DNA of 64,000 nucleotides, taken from the NCBI GenBank assembly GCA_918026815.1, contig CAKJVC010000042.1, positions 1 through 64,000 of the forward strand, given 5' to 3'. Below, piece by piece: positions 1 through 10,879 of this stretch. The stretch is from Chalara sp. BL73 (lineage: Eukaryota; Ascomycota; Leotiomycetes; Helotiales). The notes under the pieces were generated by a model, which was not told where the DNA came from, did no database searches, and saw nothing but the letters and a program-made list of their open reading frames with translations. Within the stretch, counting starts at the first letter, position 1. Every line of letters starts with the position of its first letter. The position numbers and the translations under genes were made by a program.

Positions 1-450
1 GGCCAATGGTCAGTGAGATCCAAGTAAGGCGAAACACGTGACTAACATAGTAATCGTGCCCACTCCAACGGCAATCGTTGACTTATACCCAGCCAGAGTG
101 TCCATAAACCCATTGATGTCACTGGCCATGAATTCCATCCTTGCCCAGTCTATGAGTCCAAGACTTGATTTACTGCTAAACTTTGCCATAGCACCCTCGA
201 GATCTTGACAAACTTGGTTACATCGCTCGATCGGTTTTTCAAGTAGCATAATTATCGCGGCTTCGGTGCCAATAGCTGCTTCCAACGAGCTCAAGATATT
301 GACCAAGTCCTCGAGCTCATGCTGTAGCCTATGCAATGTCTTGTCGCGACTTTTGTAGCGTTGAACCGCCGCACAAAGCGATTTCGATGACTGAATCGCA
401 GCTGTCACCACAGCCAACAACGAGGCGCTGATGCTCAGAGGATCTGCCAT
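1..450 (-). CDS. STAND/ankyrin-type protein, N-terminal domain (partial)
   Basis: Only the N-terminus lies in the window; the gene runs off the left edge. The start MADPLSISASLLAVVTAA, a helix around SSKSLCAAVQRYKSRDKTL, and then LEDLVNILSSLEAAIG are typical of the fungal N-terminal domain found ahead of NACHT or ankyrin modules (PigL_N-like). Such proteins are presumed intracellular sensors of non-self or damage. The family resemblance holds to about residue 132 (GTITM). The frame then changes character at GT dinucleotides near positions 20-35, so an intron probably begins there. The nucleotide-binding or repeat part is not visible, so the effector type is unknown. The ATG at 450 is the natural family start. 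Confidence 0.7.
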
Positions 451-2475
451 AGTTGAAAATTAGAACTCTTAGGCATTTATTTAGTCGTGATTTAGAGCCA
501 GCACTGGCATTCGCACGACTGGGTTTAAATAAAATAGAACAACGATTGAGTAAGCGCCAGGATGTGAGACAAACCAACAGGTCAAGCATCGTTAAGCTCC
601 CAGGACCAGCTAATTGGTCTACATCCCCTATGAAACCCACCCGCGCGGCGACACGGCACACAAAAACATTGCAATTCTCCCCAACTGGGGAAACGAGTCA
701 GCCCAAGACTTGGGCGCTAAGCGCGAATTCCGAAACCCCACATCAAATTCAGGTTGACTGCCCACTCAAGCCTTTTACTATCAGACAGGGCGTAGCTTCG
801 AAAACCCAATTCAAAAATGTTCGGGTGTTCAAGAGCGAACTTGTAGAGCTCACAGGCATACTCCTCGAGCCGGTTAAAACAATCCACATATCGATTTCAT
901 TGCTGTTGAGCGCCGCCCTCGCCGTTGTAGCAAGGGCTGCCAAGAGTATGGCGACATCATCGCGGGGTTCATATTTTATCCTGCGCACCTCTGCTTTTTG
1001 GCGCGGACACTCGAAGATCTGTCAATCTGTGCTACACGGGCAGGTTCATGATAATGATTGGTCACTGTTGGCACCTAGCAGCTCTATATCTGAGCCTTTG
1101 GGGACTACACCTCCCTGGGATGTGAGTTCCAAGTGATCCCGCGTGGTAGCCGCTGATGGTACATGTTGCTTGAGCCTCGATTTCTAGCCCCCAATATCCA
1201 TCCAGACAGGGGAAACCCTGATTTTCCCCAGAGCCCGCCACTATAAATTCAATCAAAATACCCCCGCCGTGAGTCAAGGCTCCGTCAAGCCTCGTAAAGA
1301 TTTAGAATAAAAGTTTGGAAGTGCGATATTATAGTATTGTCGCTAGATTTGACATTTAGCCACCCTAAACCATTGTGTTTGTACGTAGATTAGCTATTGA
1401 ATGGGGGGTAGGTCATGTGACACCGTCACATGACCCAGGGAGGGGCATATCCTCATCCCTCCATTCAACCTTCAACAATCAATCACATTCAACCTAAGCA
1501 ATCCACGTAAGGACGTGGTGTTGCCACAGGTAGAGTGATCCGACACATTGTCTTATAGTAGAGTGGATAGTAGGGTGGATCGTCTACTTCTAGGCGTACT
1601 GGGTGTTACTATACAAGATCCACGACTATGCAGTCCCGAACCCCGTCCAGCACTCGCAGACAAGCACCAGAGGATTTGATTTCAAATGACGAAAAGCGAT
1701 TATTTTGAAATATGTATAGCCATGGCCCAGAAATATCGATCACAGCCATTATGATCTACCTGCCAAGAGTGCGGCTTACCTCCCAGAAGTTGAAAGGTGC
1801 TCATGGTGCATTGCAATATTCTAACTTAAAGCGATATATAATAATAAACTGTACATCAATCCGTTTAAGAGACAAAGCTTCATCATCCATCATGCCATGC
1901 ACATAACGTTCACCAACAAGTCTATAGGTCAAACTGTTACCTTCGAACTTAACCCCGTTAGATACTTGCTTTTTATAGGATCGGAAAGTGATGCCATTCT
2001 TCTGGAGCTGCACTGAGAAGTGGGTCGAAGCACAAGGAGTACCTCTGTACCAAATATGGTGACAATAATATCTTTAGATTGTACTGAATTGGGGGAGCCA
2101 CACATATCCTTCTACAGACGCGCCGAGGAAAGGTGGATTCCCAAAAATCCATGGGCTGTCGTAAAGGCTTCGGGCGATCTTTTGCCATTCCTTAATAATC
2201 GGGGAAAACTCCTTCAGGGCATTATTTTTCAAAATGCTATCCAGAGGGGTATATGTCTAGATACTTCACCAGACGCTCAAAATATTTACAGTGAGTTTAG
2301 GGGCTGGCGCGACCCTATCGACTTGTCCCTGATTAACACTCTTGAGATAACCTCTGACAAAGTTTGACCAATGTGATCTGGTGCCAATTGGCGAGTGAAC
2401 CCTCCATATGCTTCTAGCTACGAGATTAAGGAGTTGAGCTCAGCAGCATCTAGTTTTGTAGTGTCAATGCCAACA
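451..2475. other. Intergenic, no supported gene; possible retroelement relic
   Basis: No reading frame here resembles a known family. A 227-codon open frame at 453-1136 (+) lacks an ATG at its 5' end and looks like chance. The stretch 1390-1710 has features of an LTR followed by a short gag-like start: a nested inverted repeat at 1397-1468, then an ATG at 1628 opening a 26-codon frame rich in S, T and R. The part at 2000-2475 may include the decayed 3' end of the neighbouring HET pseudogene, but I could not align it. Confidence 0.4.
1397..1468. repeat. Nested inverted repeat, possible LTR segment
   Basis: Inner arms GGTCATGTGAC (1411-1421) and GTCACATGACC (1425-1435) are perfect inverted copies with a 3-nt spacer. 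Outer arms TTGAATGG (1397-1404) and CCATTCAA (1461-1468) flank them. The inner arms hold two CACATG E-box cores. Such palindromes occur in fungal retrotransposon LTRs, which is my preferred reading. A paired bHLH site in a promoter is the alternative. Confidence 0.5.
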
Positions 2476-3600
2476 CTAGGACCTAAGTGCTGGATGGTGT
2501 CTATATATATTCCTTGACAAGCATGTAATGGAGTAGTGATAAGTGTCAGGTGTCGTTTCGCCTTGCTCCAGCACGGTAATCCAATGACTCACCAAGACGA
2601 GAGGGCGGGCGAGGGAAGATGCAGCACGAGAACATGTCCAATCAACGGCCAATGAAGGAAGCTCTCTGTGTCTCAGATTTGGGGCTGCTTCGCCCCAGCC
2701 AATACCCCCAAAGTACAAAACATGGAACAAGCCCGAACCCCCAGCAAAATACCTAGCTACTCTAAGTAGGACCTCTTCCACCGGTTTTCTATAGTCGATG
2801 AGAACCTCAAGGGCATCCGCGGCGTCAGCTAGTGCAAGCAGAGCAAATAACTTGGTGACGCCTCTCGTAGCCTTCCAGCCCAGAAAGCTGAGTAGGACTT
2901 CAGACAGTGGCTGACGGCCGTCGGTCAAAAGTGTCCGGAACTGGCTCATTGCGAGAGCGTTCTCTGCCGTAAATGAATCCTTAGCTGGGTCCAGAGGATA
3001 TCAATGGCCGCGAAACACCACATTTGCACCAATAAACTCGTCCTTCATATTTAATCTTAAATCGTCCAAGAATATGTCCCAGGATATCCAGTAACCGCTA
3101 TATTAAACAATGAGAGAACGAGCCATACACGATCGAACCAATAATGGTGCAACTATTTAACAAAGGCCCTCCATCTAGAATCGAACATCTTGATGTCCCT
3201 TTTTAAAATCTGAGACCGCTGCGGCCATCTAAGCCATAAACTAGGAGCTACAAACCATCTCATACAACGCAGCTCATAGAGCACCGACACAGCAAGGGTA
3301 GCGCCTATAGGGCTTCCGCGGTGTACAAAGACACGTACCGCATTTGCGTATATGTCTCTCATTAACCGGACTTGATAAGTCTCCTCTTCTTCGTTCAGTT
3401 GATCAATACAGATCTAGTCGATCCAGATATAGTTTGCTCTCCAAAACGAAACCACTCGGCGCAAAAGGTGGTGAACATTAGGCGTCACGTAATATCGCTT
3501 GTTGTTTAAGCGTATAACGCGGATTTTGTCCGTATCTTTAACCCAAACGTACTAAATGCAATCGCATTCTCTAGAATTAAATAGGGAAACATTGATCTAC
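2476..3600 (-). pseudogene. HET-domain (heterokaryon incompatibility) pseudogene
   Basis: Read on the minus strand, the diagnostic HET blocks are in order but broken. A degraded YVW (family SYVWG) is preceded by TAG at 3554-3552. Then come RLNNKRYYVTPN, FWRANYIWID, a TAG at 3416-3414, ICIDQLNEEEETYQ, MRDIYANAVRVFVH, another stop at 3155-3153, and HHYWFDRVW. After a frameshift, KLFALLALADAADALEVL, YRKPVEEVLLRVARYF and LPSLAVDWTC follow (2949-2476). Many paralogues read WIDQICIDQ, so the second stop may be CAG to TAG, a RIP-compatible transition. Intact homologues mediate non-self recognition and cell death; this copy cannot make a full protein. The C-terminal part is not recognised. Confidence 0.88.
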
Positions 3601-5695
3601 ACGGCTTCGACTCCCCACCGAAATCCGTTACAACATCTGGGAACCCATTTATGCCAACATGGCCATCCCTACCAAAAGGCACTGCGATGAAGCATACCGG
3701 CAATGTGATTTCAGATATATCACTATAACTCAATTTATCTGTCATTTTTCCTAGCCACATTGATTCAGAAGCCCTTCCTCAAGCGCTTTACGACTTTCGT
3801 AGGCTCGACAGCCAAATTGCCACGATATCGTCATGTCATAGGGTGTATGGCTGCTCCTTTCAAACTGTTTCTGGCCTATATTCAGCTAGGTTTTTGTCAA
3901 TGTCTATAAACTGACAAAATTTGGAGTTGATATGATGAGGTTGCCGCTCTGCTTTATACTCAAAATACCTTTTTTTCGACTCTAAGGCCACGTCTAAGTG
4001 GTTTATACTTGCAGCGCCTCGGCCCCTTTAAGAATCTATCCCCTTAAGCAGGGTAGTCGTCATGAATTTCTCAATATTTGCATCCTTCCAGAGAGGCACT
4101 CTATGTGCCGGTACCCCTTTGCTTTGTGGGGCTCATCGCCACTAGTCCGTTTGTTGACAACGCAGCATTACGATCCACTAAAAAGTACAGATATTCGTAG
4201 TTTTATCTCGAAACCAGAGATATGCGCACAAGTTGGGTATGCAATCAAATATGATCTTAGCTGGGGTAGAGACCATATTCATTATACGTTCAGGCCGAGC
4301 AGTGATTCAAAATTTTGGAATTGCGGCAATTCTCGAGATAAGCAATAAGCATGCTATTGGGGCCGGGTATTTCTTTATTGATTTATCTTCTTATAGTACG
4401 GTTGGTCGATGATTGTTGAGTGTGTCTTACGATTGACTAACCGGAGGACCTGAGGCTCCGGATCCAGTGCGATGAAGGTCTCATATAAGTTGGTAGTATT
4501 TGCTTTCGATAGGCGCTTCCGTGCTTAACTCAATAAGTATCTTAAAACCATTCTCGTAACAACCAGATAGAAGCTCCACGTAGTGCTTGAGCCGTACTAT
4601 GTAGGAAGGCAAAATTGCTCACGTAAGTTTAGATCTAACCTATCATTCGATCCCAAATGATATGAGTAGTAAATTTGAACAGCACATACGAGTATCGTCA
4701 GCGTGATAGACACAACGATCATCACTCCCATCGCATTTGCGAACAAAAATATGGACATCGTTCACTTTGGCTTTGCTCCACTCAGTAAAAAGGATCGGGT
4801 GAATATGTGTTCATGTATGTCTGTATCTGTTTATTCCCATACCTTGCCTTCTACCATCTAACCTCTGACAGATGACGCTGAGGTCTATCATGGCGCTCTA
4901 GCTTCTATCCAAATTTGTGCAAGACAGTGGAGAAGAAACTTCTCGCAATGGCCCAAACGGCCGTTAATGCGCTAGAGAAATATCGACAGAGTGAAGAAGG
5001 CAAAAGCGATCGTGGTTGAAGGACTCGACGTCGCAAGACGGGACCTCTCATTGTTGTAAGTATGCGCTCCTCGGCGCATGACTTTGATCCGAGGCAGCTC
5101 AGACTTTTGTGAGAACATAACCTGCCACTTAATGCTCGTAGATATGCATCGCTGCGTTCAATTGAGCATTCTCTGTTCTGTTTCTGATTTCTCAAAGCAT
5201 TCGAGTTGATCCAACAGTTCACCCAAAGTTGGTTTGTTTTCCCCAAGGCCCCACTCTGCCAAGGCTAACGCCAAGCCGAAAGAAAATCCTCCTTTAGGAC
5301 TGTGGCTCAGTCACTTATCTCTGACGCTAAAATAGCCACTGCTAAATTCGTTCTCACACAGCGCATCATGTTTGTTTCTGATGCGATTGGTAAACATATA
5401 TGGCTGTAGCTGAGCCTAGTGGCTTGAAAGCGCTGTACAACGCATATAACATTCCTACAACTTCCGATCGGCATTGGCTTTAACTTCGAAGCGAATATGC
5501 TAGGAATGAGGAATAGATATTTGATGAAAGGGAATGAAATTGAGAGGTATAGGATTTTGTGATACATAGCCAAGAGTGTCAAAGGTATTTATAGATTGAA
5601 ATCTCAATAGTGCAGCACACATCTTATTGTATATAAGTTTCTATCCAACACCATCCTCAGTAAGAACAACGACATCAACTTTATAAACATCAAAA
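3601..5695. other. Intergenic, no supported gene
   Basis: Open frames such as 3998-4348 (+) and 4905-5246 (-) match no family I know. A minus-strand stretch near 5305-5190 reads coding-like (ALALAEWGLGE, then GELLDQLECFEKSE) before a stop, which may be a gene remnant, but I cannot name it. The last 100 bases are the likely promoter of the secreted-protein gene, with a TATATAAG element near 5632. Confidence 0.4.
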
Positions 5696-6746
5696 ATGGT
5701 TTCTCCAAAGAAGATTATCATCACTGGGGCTCTCGCCTTCTGCTGCCACATACACCCAGCGATGGCTCGACCAGCCATCCTCCAACAGCTTCAGCAACGA
5801 AGCGCAGGCGGATTCGCAGATGCGTTGGAGCTCCTGGGAGCTCTCCTAGGAGTCATCGGGGTCTTCACAAAAGACCCAAAAATCAATGCGTGGGTAAGTA
5901 CCAGACAAGTTTGATTCCTGGAAGTTTGTTTTAACGTATCCCTGTGACATAGGACTTCAAAGCCCTACCAGACATGTGCAGGGTCTACATGGAGACCAAA
6001 AATGGCGGCAATTGCCGGGCCACGGTAGAGTGTAAGGACAGCGGCAAGATCGAGTATAATAAGGATAAAGGCTGGAATACCTGCTATGTGGGAGGACGGC
6101 AGTTCTTCACTGATCCACGGATCGGGGACTTTAGGTAAGTCGCTAAGGTCGCCCCATTTGTTTCCCAGATACAAAGATAATTTAAGCGTACGAGTCAAAG
6201 GCCAAGAATAAGAGGGAAAACACCAGCAGGGCATATTCTATTTATTGCAGACCTCATGCTAACTTCTTCTCTTCTTAACTTAGCATCACTTTCACCAAGA
6301 AGGACGGGATTGAGGGTCAGGGCCTAACAGACCCTGTGTTACAAGTCAAGAGCGTAGGAAACTGGAAAAAGTGGGATGTTTCAGGCCTGTCCCTCGCCGT
6401 GAGGGACTCAGAAACATGTAACAAGGGAATTGCGCCGCTCGGATGCCACGATGGCCCCTGGGTTTGCGATTTCGCGGAGCGGGGCAATACCTATATAAAG
6501 GACGACCGCACCAAGCGCTGGGAGTGCGGCGTCCCGAAGACTGGAGCCAAGTTTCCGGAGAATCTGAGTTGGGAGATCAAAGGCATGAAGGTGATTTTGC
6601 AAGACAAAGGGAAGACTTCGCCAGCCAAAGGGGAAACGGCACAAGATAAGGAAAAGGCTATGCAAGACAATGGGAAGACTATACAAGACAAACCAAAAAC
6701 TTCAAAAAGCAAAGGGAACGCAGTGCAAGGCAAAGCTGGTAAATAA
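5696..6746 (+). CDS. Secreted cysteine-containing protein with lysine-rich repeat tail
   Basis: Three exons (5696-5893, 5953-6134, 6284-6746) join in frame into 280 residues, with clean GTAAGT donors and TAG acceptors. A signal peptide is visible: KK, then IIITGALAFCC, with likely cleavage after AMA near residue 24. The mature protein has eight cysteines in two groups of four (exon 2, and exon 3 around ETCNKG to WECGV), which suggests a disulfide-bonded extracellular domain. From about residue 228 the tail becomes low-complexity, with repeated QDKGK/QDNGK/QDKPK units ending KGKAGK-like. I do not recognise the family. A secreted effector or cell-surface protein is possible, but this is inference. 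It is the only intact gene in the decayed stretch between the HET relic and HsbA. Confidence 0.75.
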
Positions 6747-8634
6747 GCAAATTCAATACTCTGGGACGTTTATTTTGCGGTACGGGTATTTGGGGCTTGG
6801 CATCTTTTTTTGGCTTTTGGCGTACGGCGTTTTGATAAAAGGGATGGTTTACCGTCCTTGTTCTTATAGATACCAGCTTGGCCTTGTACAAGTTCAAAAG
6901 AAAGGCTATGATTTACACTATCGTTACAGCCAAGAGTCCTATTATGGCGTCTACTCCACATATGATGTGCTTACGTTATTCTAAAAAGAGAAAAATGAGC
7001 AAAAATTGCTGGGCACCTAGAGTAAATACAAATTTGAAAATGAAGCATACAAGTAATAGAATAGAGGCTATAGGAAATTGTCCAGATAAAGCTTGACCAT
7101 TTCTTCCACACACAGAGTGTAGGGGAATTGCTATATAACATATCTTTCTTTTTATTAGTCTTTCTGACTTTATTCTATATATATAAAATGAAAAACGATT
7201 TTCCCAGTTTTGCTCCAGCTAGAAACTACCTCTCAAACCTCAATATATACACATATATATTCTTACATTTGAGTCTCCGTTTATTATAACTACAAAAATA
7301 TAATTACACTACAGAAAACCTAGCCACCAGACATAAAACATTTGTGTCCAAATACCAGGCGACGAGCGGGTTCTACTTATTCTACAGTCTAACGCTCGTT
7401 GACTGTCAGCATTACTGTATGGAGGAATAGTCATTTACGTGGTAGAGAGGAGGCTATATTAACCTTACTAATATGGACAACAATTATGTAAGTGTTGCAA
7501 AAAACACTAAGTTACTATGTTTGTAATCAATACAGATGTTAGTGTTGGTGTTTGTGAAAGTAGGACAGCAACTTCGCTATATTAATAGATCGGCTACTTT
7601 TCTATTATTTGTTTTAAATAGTGACGTTTCTAGCTCCTCTGTTCAATTAATCGCTACTAATTGCTAACAGGAAAAATGATTGTAGTATCCAAAGAGCTAC
7701 AACTTTGCTATAGTAATTTTCGAACACTATGAAAGCCGCTATTGTACAAGGATTGGTAGCAGCAGAAGAAAGGCACCTAACAGCCCGTTTCACGAAACTG
7801 CGTACAATTAGAGAGCAAGATGCTTTGGAAGAGAGACGTGACGTTACCTACTCCTACAAGTGTTGTGCTGCCGAGAATAAATTTGGTAGCCGTGACAGCT
7901 ATTGACATTTCTGAAGTCAGTGAATGAGTGATTTTTTTGTAGTCGATACTTTGATACGAAAGCGGTGTGACATCACTGATTAAATTTAAAACTATTAAAA
8001 TTGATTGGATTGTTAAACTGTCCTAGTATCTCGCCGTGCTCTAATCCTGAAGTTCTGCAATCATTGAGTTATGACATATCAAGACTTCAACAGTTCATCC
8101 GACGTTGTTTTTGAAACATGATCGATATCTAGCAGAAGATATGTTGTCTTGATCAACTGCTATTTAGATTGTCGAGCTACTTACTTTTTTAGGCTTAAAC
8201 TATAAGAAATACTTTGACAAATGCACCATTATACCTTTCCTAATGCTTTAGCTAGCAAACCTGTTATTGTCAACTATAATTTTATTTATAATATTCTAAT
8301 ACCCTTAGTAATACTATTGTTTATGCTAATAGCTAAAAATTAAAAATTACTCTAGTTCGCTGTCTAGCTTTAGTCATTGCTTTGGTGTAGTTTTTCTTAC
8401 CAATTATGAGGCATGGCAAATTGTAGAGAGCCAAGATCAATAAGTATAGGATCAACGCGCTTTTAAATAGAGGTAAGCGAAAGCTTTATAATATGTGTAG
8501 AATTTGGGCAAAATTCAAAAAGTAAGGCAGCGTAGCTAGTTAAATAAAGATTTTAGCCTAAATGCCAGAGGCTACAACCTCAACAGCAAATAACCTCAGC
8601 ATCCCCACTATGGCATTGCAACTAGACTCCAGCA
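6747..8634. other. AT-rich gene-free stretch
   Basis: Strongly AT-rich, especially 7140-8400, with runs of TA dinucleotides. No frame resembles a known protein. A 59-codon frame starting with ATG at 7729 is open but unassigned. The composition contrast with the flanking genes is what RIP-mutated transposon debris looks like in ascomycetes, but no transposase or reverse-transcriptase motif could be read. Confidence 0.4.
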
Positions 8635-9224
8635 TCAACCCTCAAAAACGGCAATGGCAGCATCAAATGCTTGATTAAGAATAGTAGCACCGATGCCCAG
8701 GAGACCTGCTAGCGACGGAGTAACCTTCTCAGTCAGGGCAGAGATGAAATCGCCAGTATGCGCCTTCAACACCTTAAGATTCAGCAACACGACAGGAGCT
8801 ATAAGTGCCTGCTTAAATAGTGGTTGCTGTGAATCATTAGTTACGTTATTTTTTGTTTTGGACAAGCAGTAGTGCATACCTTCGCCTTCAATGCCTCTAG
8901 CGATGCCTGAATTGGACCTATTTGGCCCGCCAACTTTAGCACAATCTGCGTGCTCTCCTCCGAGGTGAAGTTGGCGCTTTGGGAAGTGAGAAAGGTTGCC
9001 TTCAAGATCGTGACATCAAGCGTGGTTGAAGCTTTGACGATAGCGAGTGATTGGGGGATAAGGCCGAGCAGGGAGCCGTCGAAGTTATTCACGGCAGTGG
9101 TGAGGTCGGTGACCGCAGTGCTAAGTTCGTCGATTGTTTCAAGAACCTGGGGCGCGGAACGAGTGACGTGTGGGAGGGCGAGGGTAATGGGGAGGAGAGG
9201 GAGGAGAAGCATTGAGTAATGCAT
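8635..9224 (-). CDS. HsbA-type hydrophobic surface-binding protein
   Basis: Two exons (9224-8880, 8826-8635) give 178 residues; the 53-nt intron has GTATGC...CACAG borders. A signal peptide MHYSMLLLPLLPITLALP leads into a helical, Ala/Leu/Thr-rich domain with the HsbA pattern: ETIDELSTAVTDLTTAVNNF, then IVKASTTL, and the C-terminal TGDFISALTEKVTPSLAGLL. Length and layout match the family (PF12296). HsbA proteins are secreted, bind hydrophobic surfaces and help recruit hydrolases such as cutinase. The ATG at 9224 gives the signal peptide directly. No neighbour is obviously linked to it. Confidence 0.88.
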
Positions 9225-10879
9225 CTTGAGCTTTTGAGTTCAAACTTGCAGATGAATGGATTAGCGACAGAGAGGTACGCGTGCTAGTCAGACAGCTTTC
9301 AGACTAAAGACGTTTCAATAAGAAGCTGAACGTAGGCTTTAGTGCAGAGGTTATGAATTCCGCTGCTGTTCTAGCTTCCAAGCGAGTAGCACTATATATA
9401 CACTTATGTCGTTCTTCACTGCCGCCCACCTGACCTCTACCGCCAGCTCAAGATGCTCTACCCCTCCCCAAAGTGCCTGATTACAACATATTCCCATGCT
9501 GGTCGTCAGCCCTGAAATAACCTTCTTTGGATGGTTTTCAAGTTTTAAATGCCAGAACTGTACAAAGCCCCGAGATGATGCAAGGGTCAAGGCTGTTCGT
9601 GATCGTAGGAAACCAGGGGTTTGCGGGGCCCCGCCTTTCACATGCCTTCCCCTCGGCAAGGTAATTCTGTTTTTTTTCCCCCCAATCACATAAGAACGGC
9701 AAGCATTTTTATTTTTCAAATAAAAAAAAAGGCGAAGGATTCTAAATGAAAAACAGTTACGATATGCTCACTATATGTATATTATACTTGTTTCATTCGG
9801 AAAACGCTACGGAATTTCTGAAAGGGTGCATGGAAATAAAAGGCTGAAGTATCACGCTATGAACAAAGTAAAACGTTTTTCTGGCGTTACAAACAGGCTT
9901 GCCAACGGCGGTACCTCAAGGGCCTTGGCTTTCCAATAGTGTTGCTCCCTCAAGGGGTTGTCGCCATTTATGGCCAGTCTGGTGTTAAACAAACCCCTGG
10001 TCAGGAACGCCTGTACACTTGTGTAATGAAGGGAAAAGGCAGGGGGCTAAGGGAACCGCTGGAAATGGAGACATAGGTCACGTGGCGAAAATAGCACCTC
10101 CAATATTTCAGGTAGTATATAGAAGGAACTCGCAGCAGCTACTTTCCCCCTTGATGAACGTCATTTATGATCTATCCTTGTATGCTATCCAGGTTAGTGG
10201 CTGTAAATCATCAGTTTCAAATTCTGCCAAACCCTGCCCGGTTCATACTCTGCTAGATTACCTCAAAAAGCCTGCAGAACACTTGCCTCATAATAAAGGT
10301 TATGGCTTAATTGGCGCCACAATCTTCATATACTCCGGAATAGCAGTTTCGACTTCTCCCTACTGGTATTTCCATGAACGCACACAATGCATGTGCCGTG
10401 CGGCTTTGGCTGGGATAGTCTATAGGAAGGCTACAGAAGTGCCACTGTCGATAGCTGGCGATGATTAATGTTGTAAATGGCAATCTTGGGTGCAACGTGG
10501 AAAATTGGGTGCGATTGAAACGGTCGTCATTAGCGCCAACACACCAAAAGTCACGGCATGCCGCTTTCACATCACTCGGCGCGAAACTTGGTATGTTTTG
10601 CGATTCCGTGTAACTAATACTACAACAACTAGATTAAATAACAATCCTAAAAATAAAACTCTATTATTTAAATCTAATAAATTTAGTTAAATTCGATTGT
10701 TTTAATATATATGTATATATACGTTTTGTAGCAATAGTTATTTAAAAAGAAAATAACCTTTTTAAACAAAATTGAGTTTAGCGTATCTCGCTTAGTATAA
10801 ACAGCAAAGTAAAATTCTAAAAGTAGAAAAGCGTACATGTGACCTCGCTTAACGATCTCAACAAAGAAGATAGTGGGGG
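9225..10879. other. Intergenic, no supported gene
   Basis: Contains the HsbA promoter, poly-T/poly-A runs near 9670-9730, and an AT-rich part at 10620-10800. The open frame at 10019-10468 (+) resembles no family. The transmembrane half expected ahead of the ABC pseudogene could not be recognised here, so that part of the gene is either deleted or beyond recognition. Confidence 0.4.

Noticed and set aside
453..1136. 227-codon open frame (+) next to the STAND-type gene
   Set aside because: It begins with TTG, not ATG, has no recognisable motif, and is overlapped by equally long frames on the other strand.
5826..5835. TGGAGCTCCT inside the secreted-protein gene
   Set aside because: It resembles the cluster palindrome but lies in codons for LELLG-type sequence and has a mismatch; treated as coincidence.
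7140..8400. AT-rich segment as a specific transposon family
   Set aside because: The composition suggests RIP-decayed repeats, but no transposase, integrase or terminal repeat could be read, so no element is named.
10019..10468. 149-codon open frame (+) ahead of the ABC pseudogene
   Set aside because: Checked as a possible TMD1 of the transporter; no matching helices or family blocks were found.
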